Shown here: positions 6,633 through 12,134 of the stretch, piece after piece | Layout of the letters: the number at the start of each line of letters is the position of its first letter | Numbering within the stretch: position 1 is the first letter of the stretch | Assembly (NCBI GenBank): GCA_964646525.1 | Contig: CAZYER010000044.1 | Coordinates: 1-12,134, forward strand | Direction of reading: 5' to 3' | DNA from: GCA-002282575 sp964646525 | Lineage (GTDB): Bacteria > Pseudomonadota > Gammaproteobacteria > Thiomicrospirales > Thiomicrospiraceae | Length of the DNA: 12,134 bases | Position numbers and translations under genes: made by a program | Notes under the pieces: generated by a model | What the model saw: only the letters and a program-made list of their open reading frames with translations | The model's database searches: none | Told to the model about the DNA's origin: nothing

Positions 6633-7645
6633 TGTTGTCGCTGGATGCCTTTCAACAACAAGCAAAAGCAAGACTCTCAGCTCAGGCTTGGGCGTATTTG
6701 CAAGATACAGCTGGGCGGGGTTTGACCGCCCAAGCTAACCGAGAGGCTTTCGATGCCATGCGTCTCGTGCCGAAAGTGTTGGCAGATATGCGCCAAGCAT
6801 CAACCTCGGTAACGTTATTTGGGCAGAAGTTTGATCATCCCTTTTTGTTAGCGCCGATTGCTTATCAGCGCTTATTTCATACTGACGGTGAGCAGGGCAG
6901 TGCTGCTGCCGCCGATGCACAGGGTGGCGGTATGTTGGTGAGTAGTCTCGCCAGTCAATCTTTAGAAGCCATTGCGTCGGCGAGTGAGCGTCCTTTATGG
7001 TTTCAGCTGTATTGGCAAGGGAATCGGGAGCGCACACTGCGCTTGCTCAAGCGTGCCGAATCAGCGGGTTATGCGGTGATTGTGGTAACGGTCGATGCGC
7101 CTGTGAAACAAGCGGTGTGTGAGTTGCCCGCTGATATTTGGGCGGTAAACTGTGAACAACCGCTTAGGTCGAACCCTGTTGGTTCGGGAGAAAGTGCGGT
7201 GTTTCACGGATGGATGTCGCAAGCACCGACGTGGCAAGATATGCTCTGGTTGCGTCAACAAACCCAATTGCCTTTATTAATAAAAGGCATCTTACACCCC
7301 GAAGATGCTGAACAAGCAATTGCTTTAGCATTCGATGGCATCATCGTTTCAAATCATGGCGGTCGGGTATTAGATAGCGTGGTCAGCAGTGTCGATGCCT
7401 TACAAGCCGTGATTGCTCAGGTAAAGGGTCGAGTACCCGTGCTGTTGGATAGTGGTATTCGTTCTGGGTTAGATGCTTACAAGGCTTTATCAATAGGGGC
7501 GAGCGCGGTGTGTATTGGTCGCCCTTATATTTATGGGTTAGCGGCCAATGGTGCGATGGGGGTGGCGCAATTGATTCGCCTGTTAAGAGATGAATTAGAA
7601 ATGACGATGGCTTTGATGGGTTCTTCTGCGTTGCTCAAGGAGTAA
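6632..7645 (+). CDS. FMN-dependent alpha-hydroxy-acid oxidase/dehydrogenase homologue, divergent active site
   Basis: A 337-residue TIM-barrel flavoprotein of the glycolate oxidase/LldD/lactate oxidase family, which oxidises 2-hydroxy acids to 2-keto acids. Conserved family positions are Y22 (WAYLQDTAG), Q125/Y127 (WFQLYW), D155 (TVDAP), K218 (LLIKGI), the catalytic base H242 with R245 (VSNHGGRVLD), and FMN-phosphate segments with R277 (DSGIR) and GRP (296-298). Two usual substrate-site residues differ. The position of spinach glycolate oxidase R164, which binds the substrate carboxylate, is V162 here. The Trp of SSWA is L106. The segment between D155 and K218 is about 10 residues shorter than usual, and the protein is shorter than the common 350-380. 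The substrate is therefore probably not plain lactate or glycolate. It starts at an ATG overlapping the hydroxylase stop, which indicates shared expression. Its 3' end overlaps the convergent ggt gene by 11 bases. Confidence 0.85.
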   Translation: MLSLDAFQQQAKARLSAQAWAYLQDTAGRGLTAQANREAFDAMRLVPKVLADMRQASTSVTLFGQKFDHPFLLAPIAYQRLFHTDGEQGSAAAADAQGGGMLVSSLASQSLEAIASASERPLWFQLYWQGNRERTLRLLKRAESAGYAVIVVTVDAPVKQAVCELPADIWAVNCEQPLRSNPVGSGESAVFHGWMSQAPTWQDMLWLRQQTQLPLLIKGILHPEDAEQAIALAFDGIIVSNHGGRVLDSVVSSVDALQAVIAQVKGRVPVLLDSGIRSGLDAYKALSIGASAVCIGRPYIYGLAANGAMGVAQLIRLLRDELEMTMALMGSSALLKE

Positions 7646-9287
7646 TGGTCCATACTCGACTAACGCCTCGACCGCGTTGATCTGAAGCCGCTTCTAGCCC
7701 CTGTTGTGGATGTTGATAAATCCACTGCACATCACCATGAAACTGGCGCTTTTTAAGCTGATAACCCATTAATTCCAAGCTGGATTGCGTTTCCTCATTC
7801 ATACTGGGATGAAAGCCAATTTCATCTTTCGGCCAAAGTTGGTGGTGCATACGTGGTGCGTCCACAGCAGCTTGCGCCGACATGCCCCACACCAAGCTAT
7901 TCAACAAGGTTTGAAACACACTGGTGATGATGGTCGAACCACCAGGCGTGCCCACCACACCAACGAGCTGTTGATCTTTCACTAACAGTGTGGGTGTCAT
8001 TGAAGATAGCATACGTTTACCTGGCGCAATGGCATTCGCCTCACCACCAATCACACCAAAGACATTCGGCACACCTGGTTTGGCGGAAAAATCATCCATT
8101 TCATTATTCAGTAAAAAGCCTGCGCCTTCCACCACCACGCCATTGCCAAAGGGCATGTTTAAGGTGGTGGTATTAGAGACCGCATTACCTTGTCCATCGA
8201 TGATAGAAAAATGGGTGGTTTGTTCACTTTCCACAAAGCCAGCTTTGATGGATTCTGTTGCTGAAATGCGATCACGCTTCACTGCATTTGCACGCGTCAT
8301 TAAATAAGCAGTGTCGAGCAGTTTTTGCACAGGAACGGGGTGAAAATCAGGATCACCTAAATGATGGGCGCGGTCAGCATAAACGGGTTTCATGTATTCG
8401 GCTAATAGGTGCCAATAGTCAGCCGAGCCGTAGGCAGCGCCCGTAAAATCTGGTGCATGATGCGCTTGTATCGCCAGCAGTTGTAGCAAGGCAATACCGC
8501 CAGAGCTGGGTGGCGGAGCCGTAATGACCTGATGACCACGCCATTCACCTACCAAGGGCGCTCGCCAGCGCGGACGATAATTGGCTAAATCCTCAGCAGA
8601 AAACCAAGAGCCCACCTGCGCTAATAGATAGCCAGCGGTTTGTCCACGGTAAAAATCATCCGCCCCTAATTTCGCTATGCGGGTTAATGTTCTAGCCAAT
8701 TCGGGTTGTTTAATTACTTTGCCTGCTTCTAGTCCGCCAAAATAGTTGGCGAAGTTAACCTGTGTCGCTTTATCCCCCAGCCAGCCTTGATACCAGCTAG
8801 CTAAGTCCGCCAAGTCTTGCGGAACTTCAAAGCCCTGTTCTGCCAAAGTAATGGCTGGCTTCATGAGCTCTGCCCAAGGCAGACGCCCAAAGCGTTGATG
8901 CGCCTCCCATAAGCCAGCCACCGTACCCGGAACCCCTGCGGCTTGAACGCCAATTAAAGATTGTCGTGGTATGACTTCGCCTTGCTCATTCAAATAGACA
9001 TCTCGATGCGCTTTTGACGGTGCAGTTTCACGATAATCGAGAAAATAATCTTGTTGCTGATGGCGTACCAGCATAAATCCACCGCCACCCAAATTACCTG
9101 CTTCAGGGTAGGTAACGGCTAACACCATCGAGGCTGCAACCGCGGCATCTACGGCATTACCGCCTTTATCCAATATTTGTTGAGCCACTTGTGCCGAAAA
9201 ACGATCAGGCATTGCCACCGCTGCTTGTCCGGCATAGCCATGACTCACAAACACCAACCATGCCGAAAGGATGATCCAAAGTCGCAT
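7635..9287 (-). CDS. ggt: Gamma-glutamyltransferase (gamma-glutamyltranspeptidase)
   Basis: A 550-residue periplasmic gamma-glutamyltransferase, which cleaves or transfers the gamma-glutamyl group of glutathione and related compounds. A signal peptide covers about residues 1-19 (cleavage near HGYA-GQ). The proenzyme is expected to cut itself before T357 (EQ-TTHFSIID), the N-terminal nucleophile of the small subunit. Other conserved parts are the substrate-binding Arg in DYRETAP (R86), APPPSSGGIALLQ (257-269), NNEMDDF (394-400), SSM (428-430) and TPGGSTI (447-453). Length agrees with the family (E. coli about 580). AGGGG (minus strand, 9294-9298) lies 6 bases before the ATG. It lies 65 bases after trmL on the same strand, with no terminator seen between them, so cotranscription is plausible. 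Its stop codon lies inside the convergent oxidase gene. Confidence 0.95.
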   Translation of the reverse strand: MRLWIILSAWLVFVSHGYAGQAAVAMPDRFSAQVAQQILDKGGNAVDAAVAASMVLAVTYPEAGNLGGGGFMLVRHQQQDYFLDYRETAPSKAHRDVYLNEQGEVIPRQSLIGVQAAGVPGTVAGLWEAHQRFGRLPWAELMKPAITLAEQGFEVPQDLADLASWYQGWLGDKATQVNFANYFGGLEAGKVIKQPELARTLTRIAKLGADDFYRGQTAGYLLAQVGSWFSAEDLANYRPRWRAPLVGEWRGHQVITAPPPSSGGIALLQLLAIQAHHAPDFTGAAYGSADYWHLLAEYMKPVYADRAHHLGDPDFHPVPVQKLLDTAYLMTRANAVKRDRISATESIKAGFVESEQTTHFSIIDGQGNAVSNTTTLNMPFGNGVVVEGAGFLLNNEMDDFSAKPGVPNVFGVIGGEANAIAPGKRMLSSMTPTLLVKDQQLVGVVGTPGGSTIITSVFQTLLNSLVWGMSAQAAVDAPRMHHQLWPKDEIGFHPSMNEETQSSLELMGYQLKKRQFHGDVQWIYQHPQQGLEAASDQRGRGVSRVWTITP

Positions 9288-9352
9288 TTCGTTCCCCTGT
9301 TTTAGTGGCTCACTTTGAGAGACTTAAATTGCACAACAAATGAATGGCAGGT

Positions 9353-9811
9353 TTAGGCAAACCCCTGCTGCCGCCAAGCTTCGTACACCACCACCGCCAC
9401 CGCATTGGATAAGTTTAAGCTACGACAACCCGCACGCATGGGAATGGTAATGCGCTGGTTTTCAGGCAAACTCATGCGTACCGCCTCGGGCAAGCCACGC
9501 GATTCAGGACCAAACATTAAAGCATCGCCATCTTCAAACACGACTTGATCGTAACGGTTGGTGCTTTTGGTCGTTAAGGCAAAAACACGTTTCGGTTGTA
9601 GGCTGGCTAAGCAGGCTTCTAAATTTTTATGTACTTGAACATGCGTCAATTCGGTATAATCCATACCTGCACGACGTAACTGTTTTTCATCTAGGGTAAA
9701 GCCCATTGGTTCAATTAAGTGTAGGCTAGCGCCCGCATTGGCGGCCAATCGAATGATATTACCTGTGTTGGGTGGAATTTCAGGTTCGTAAAGAATAATC
9801 GCAATATTCAT
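9353..9811 (-). CDS. trmL: tRNA (cytidine/uridine-2'-O-)-methyltransferase TrmL
   Basis: A 152-residue SPOUT-class methyltransferase that 2'-O-methylates the wobble base (position 34) of tRNA-Leu isoacceptors using S-adenosylmethionine. The trefoil-knot motifs are all visible: PPNTGNIIRLAAN (13-25), LMFGPESRGLP (about 98-108), and IPM...SLNLSNAVAVVVYEAW near the C terminus. Length matches E. coli TrmL (157). The ATG is 15 bases from the divergent pyrD start. Its ribosome site is weak (GAGAG about 10 bases upstream), and its promoter must lie inside the start of pyrD. Confidence 0.95.
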   Translation of the reverse strand: MNIAIILYEPEIPPNTGNIIRLAANAGASLHLIEPMGFTLDEKQLRRAGMDYTELTHVQVHKNLEACLASLQPKRVFALTTKSTNRYDQVVFEDGDALMFGPESRGLPEAVRMSLPENQRITIPMRAGCRSLNLSNAVAVVVYEAWRQQGFA

Positions 9812-9826
9812 CTAAAGGATGCTCTC

Positions 9827-10792
9827 TTGTCTCTTAATACTAAGGCGTTTGGACTCGATTTTATCACACCCCTGTGTTTGCTTTCAGGGAATGCCGGTTA
9901 CGGTACGGAATATCTTAAAGTATCAGGCTTCAACTACGATGCTGTTGGTGCGGTTTTTCTGAAAGGAACAACAGAAGCCGAACGCTACGGCAATCCAGCC
10001 GAGCGTGTAACTGAAACCCCCTACGGACTTATGAATGCCATCGGTTTGCAAAACCCAGGCGCCGCCACGGTGATTAGCGAGTTGCTGCCTAAACTGAGTT
10101 GGGAGGGTAAGCCGCATTTTATTCCGAATATTTCGGGCTTTTCCATTGATGAATACGCTAGCCTAGCACGAGCCTTCGATCAAACGCCTGTACCAGCCAT
10201 TGAAATTAATATTTCGTGCCCGAATGTGAAAAAAGGGGGCGCAGCCTTTGGTAATGACCCCGACTTATCGGCGAAAGTAGTGGAAGCGTGCCGTGCCGTG
10301 ACCAGCAAGCCACTGATTGTTAAGTTATCGCCCAATCAAACCGATATTGCCGAGGGGGCGCGTCGTTGTATTGACGCTGGTGCTAATGCTTTGTCCGCCA
10401 TTAATACTGTCAGTGCGATGGCGATTGACATTCATACCCGCATGCCGCGTTTAGGTAATAATCAAGGCGGCTTGTCTGGTCCTGCCATTAAACCGATTGC
10501 TTTGTTAGCGGTGCATAAAATTTATCAAGTCGCGAAACCGCATAATATTCCCATTATCGGGCAGGGCGGAATTACCAATAGCGATGATGCCATTGAGTTT
10601 ATGCTCGCTGGCGCAACGCTCGTTGGTATGGGCACAGCACTAGCCAAAGACCCGCTTATTGCCAACAAGATTATTAAAGGCATGCAACAGTATATGAGTC
10701 GCTACGGCTTTACCCATGTGTCTCAACTGACGGGTGCGCTGGAGTTACACGACAATAGTGCGGGTTGCACACCAGCTAGTTGCCTTAAATAA
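9827..10792 (+). CDS. pyrD: Dihydroorotate dehydrogenase, class 1B-type catalytic subunit
   Basis: A 321-residue FMN enzyme oxidising dihydroorotate to orotate, the fourth step of pyrimidine synthesis. The class 1 signature is clear. The catalytic base is C131 (EINISCPNVKKGG), unlike the Ser of the membrane-bound class 2 enzyme usual in gammaproteobacteria. Other motifs are K46, the N70-xxGLxNPG orotate loop, K166 (VKLSPN), INTVSAMAID (191-201), GGLSGPAIKPIAL and the FMN-phosphate loop GQGGI/GATLVGMGTAL. The NVKKGG and GLSGPAIKP forms are typical of class 1B, which normally works with the iron-sulfur flavoprotein PyrK; none is in the window. The start is TTG 9827, supported by AAAGGA (9814-9819) 7 bases upstream. 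The Cys-containing tail (SAGCTPASCLK) is unexplained. It lies 43 bases before tyrS. Confidence 0.9.
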   Translation: MSLNTKAFGLDFITPLCLLSGNAGYGTEYLKVSGFNYDAVGAVFLKGTTEAERYGNPAERVTETPYGLMNAIGLQNPGAATVISELLPKLSWEGKPHFIPNISGFSIDEYASLARAFDQTPVPAIEINISCPNVKKGGAAFGNDPDLSAKVVEACRAVTSKPLIVKLSPNQTDIAEGARRCIDAGANALSAINTVSAMAIDIHTRMPRLGNNQGGLSGPAIKPIALLAVHKIYQVAKPHNIPIIGQGGITNSDDAIEFMLAGATLVGMGTALAKDPLIANKIIKGMQQYMSRYGFTHVSQLTGALELHDNSAGCTPASCLK

Positions 10793-10808
10793 TCATCACT
10801 TTTACTAT
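10780..10808 (+). promoter_or_regulatory. Candidate promoter for tyrS
   Basis: TTGCCT (10780-10785, 4 of 6) and TACTAT (10803-10808, 4 of 6) are separated by exactly 17 bases, overlapping the pyrD stop codon. This could supply tyrS independently of pyrD. No tRNA-Tyr T-box leader or terminator is visible in the 43-base gap. Confidence 0.35.
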
Positions 10809-10835
10809 TCATTCACGTTATTAAAGATTGCTACT

Positions 10836-12035
10836 ATGACTGACCAACAAATTGCTCAAACACTGGCTATTATTAAACGCGGTGCCGCAGAACTATTAAT
10901 CGAAGACGAACTGATTAAAAAGTTAAAAAAGGGTAAGCCCTTACGTGTTAAAGCGGGTTTCGACCCAACTGCTCCTGATTTGCACCTAGGTCACACCGTT
11001 CTCATTAATAAGCTACGTCAACTGCAAGACTTGGGACACCATATTCTGTTTCTGATTGGGGATTTCACCGCCATGATTGGTGACCCAACGGGTAAAAATG
11101 TCACACGCAAGCCTTTAGATGCTGAAGCAGTGAAGGTGAATGCCAAAAGCTACACAGAACAAGTGTTCAAAATTCTTGATCCCGCTAAAACAGAAGTCGT
11201 GTTTAATGGTTCTTGGATGAACCAATTAAATGGGGTTGATATGATTCGACTCGCGGCTAAATCTACGGTAGCTCGCATGTTAGAGCGTGATGACTTTACC
11301 AAGCGTTATCACAATCAACAACCCATCGCTATTCACGAGTTTTTATATCCTTTATTACAGGGTCATGACTCGGTAGTGTTGAAGGCAGACTTGGAATTGG
11401 GCGGAACGGATCAGAAGTTCAACTTATTAATGGGACGTGAGTTACAAAAAGACGCAGGACAAGAGCCACAATGTGTCTTAATGATGCCCATTCTAGAAGG
11501 ATTAGACGGCGTACAGAAAATGTCTAAATCCTTAGGTAACTATATTGGTATCAGCGATGCACCCGACGATATGTTTGGTAAAGTCATGTCCATTTCCGAT
11601 GACCTGATGTGGCGCTACTACGAGTTGCTCAGTTTTGAAAGCCTAGAAAGTATTGCTGCTATGAAGGCAGAAGTGCAGGCAGGTGCTAATCCGCGTAATA
11701 TTAAGGTGAAGCTTGCACAGGAATTGGTTGGTCGTTTTCATGGCAAACAAGCTGCTATAGATGTATTAGCCAATTTTGAAGCCCGTTTTAAGAATAAAGA
11801 GTTGCCGACGGATTTGGAGCCATTTATTGTTGAAGGGGAGATGACCGTAGCGCAGGCTATGAAAGCCGCTGGTGCAGCAGCCAGTTCTTCCGATGTGGTG
11901 CGTGCCGCCAAACAAGGTGGCTTAAAGCGCAATGGCGAAAAAATGGATAATCCGAACCAACTCATTCCAGTTGGTGAAGATGCCGTTTATCAAGTTGGTA
12001 AGCGGAACTTCGCTCGATTAGTGCGTTCAGTGTGA
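10836..12035 (+). CDS. tyrS: Tyrosyl-tRNA synthetase
   Basis: A 399-residue class I aminoacyl-tRNA synthetase charging tRNA-Tyr. The HIGH motif is HLGH (50-53) and the KMSKS loop is 228-232. Tyrosine-binding positions are visible in YPLLQGHD (Y171, Q175, D178) and GGTDQKFN (190-197). A C-terminal S4-type RNA-binding domain occupies about 336-398. Length and sequence resemble the 399-residue Pseudomonas TyrS rather than the 424-residue E. coli form. I choose ATG 10836, where the family's N terminus begins. A longer reading from 10734 would add 34 residues, overlap pyrD and have no family counterpart. The ribosome site is weak (TTAAAG). In Pseudomonas tyrS immediately precedes an rRNA operon, and the promoter at the window end agrees with that. 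Confidence 0.97.
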   Translation: MTDQQIAQTLAIIKRGAAELLIEDELIKKLKKGKPLRVKAGFDPTAPDLHLGHTVLINKLRQLQDLGHHILFLIGDFTAMIGDPTGKNVTRKPLDAEAVKVNAKSYTEQVFKILDPAKTEVVFNGSWMNQLNGVDMIRLAAKSTVARMLERDDFTKRYHNQQPIAIHEFLYPLLQGHDSVVLKADLELGGTDQKFNLLMGRELQKDAGQEPQCVLMMPILEGLDGVQKMSKSLGNYIGISDAPDDMFGKVMSISDDLMWRYYELLSFESLESIAAMKAEVQAGANPRNIKVKLAQELVGRFHGKQAAIDVLANFEARFKNKELPTDLEPFIVEGEMTVAQAMKAAGAAASSSDVVRAAKQGGLKRNGEKMDNPNQLIPVGEDAVYQVGKRNFARLVRSV

Positions 12036-12040
12036 TTTAA

Positions 12041-12058
12041 ACCACTATTTGTAGTGGT
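12041..12058. terminator. Hairpin after tyrS, weak terminator or processing structure
   Basis: ACCACTA (12041-12047) and TAGTGGT (12052-12058) form a perfect 7-bp stem with a TTTG loop, five bases after the tyrS stop codon. No T-run follows, so it is a poor intrinsic terminator. It may stabilise the mRNA end or act with another factor. Without termination, tyrS transcripts would run into the downstream promoter. Confidence 0.5.
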
Positions 12059-12060
12059 AT

Positions 12061-12134
12061 GATCAGTAAATTTAATAAAAGTGTAAAAAACGCTTGCCAA
12101 AAGTCAGCCGAAGTCCCATAATTCACCTTCTCGA
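12061..12134 (+). promoter_or_regulatory. Strong, probably rRNA operon promoter with AT-rich upstream element
   Basis: TTGCCA (12094-12099, 5 of 6) and CATAAT (12117-12122, 5 of 6) have the ideal 17-base spacer. The 30 bases before the -35 are A/T-rich (TAAATTTAATAAAAGTG, then A6), like the UP element of rRNA promoters. The predicted start is near 12129, just inside the window. The position directly after tyrS is where Pseudomonas carries an rRNA operon, so I infer that a 16S rRNA gene follows beyond the edge. No rRNA sequence itself is visible. Confidence 0.65.

Noticed and set aside
7663..7680. Short inverted repeat AACGC/GCGTT near the oxidase-ggt junction as a terminator
   Set aside because: Only 5 bp of stem with no T-run on either strand. 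It lies inside the ggt coding region, so it is not a credible terminator.
10734..10835. Longer tyrS start at 10734 inside pyrD
   Set aside because: The extra 34 residues overlap pyrD coding sequence and have no counterpart in TyrS. The family N terminus begins at 10836.

Overview
This window is a densely packed chromosomal segment from a Proteobacterium, most likely a gammaproteobacterium (a betaproteobacterium is not excluded). The clues are Gram-negative outer-membrane proteins, a Fiu/PiuC-type iron locus, a TrmL methyltransferase of proteobacterial type, and a 399-residue Pseudomonas-type TyrS followed by a strong, rRNA-like promoter at the right edge. I cannot name a genus. There is no insertion sequence, CRISPR array, tRNA or complete rRNA gene. 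No gene-free stretch exceeds 300 bases; the longest is about 210 bases (3440-3651) and is full of regulatory sequence.

Layout: (1) 1-148 is an edge region with a minus-strand terminator. (2) 149-3439, minus strand, holds an exported metallo-beta-lactamase-fold protein whose first zinc motif is degenerate, preceded by a small palindromic operator candidate. Upstream of it lies an MscS-family channel with a large coiled-coil periplasmic domain. (3) 3440-3651 is a divergent control region with a good Fur box overlapping a consensus -35 hexamer. (4) 3652-7645, plus strand, is an iron-uptake locus: a TonB-dependent siderophore receptor, a strong terminator, a PiuC/YbiX-type 2-oxoglutarate/Fe(II) hydroxylase, and an FMN-dependent alpha-hydroxy-acid oxidase homologue joined to it by a TGATG stop/start overlap. 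(5) 7635-9811, minus strand, holds gamma-glutamyltransferase and TrmL. (6) 9827-12035, plus strand, holds a class 1B-type dihydroorotate dehydrogenase and tyrosyl-tRNA synthetase. (7) 12041-12134 holds a hairpin and a strong promoter that probably starts an rRNA operon.

The most interesting unit is the iron locus. Receptor plus PiuC-type hydroxylase is a known pairing (fiu-ybiX in E. coli, piuA-piuC in Pseudomonas). Here the hydroxylase is also translationally coupled to a flavin alpha-hydroxy-acid oxidase homologue that has lost the usual substrate-binding arginine. Hydroxylation followed by flavin oxidation of a siderophore or a related metabolite is a testable idea, but it is inference. 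Other points worth a second look are the degenerate zinc site in the first gene, a class 1B DHOD with no pyrK in view, and the trmL/pyrD start codons only 15 bases apart.
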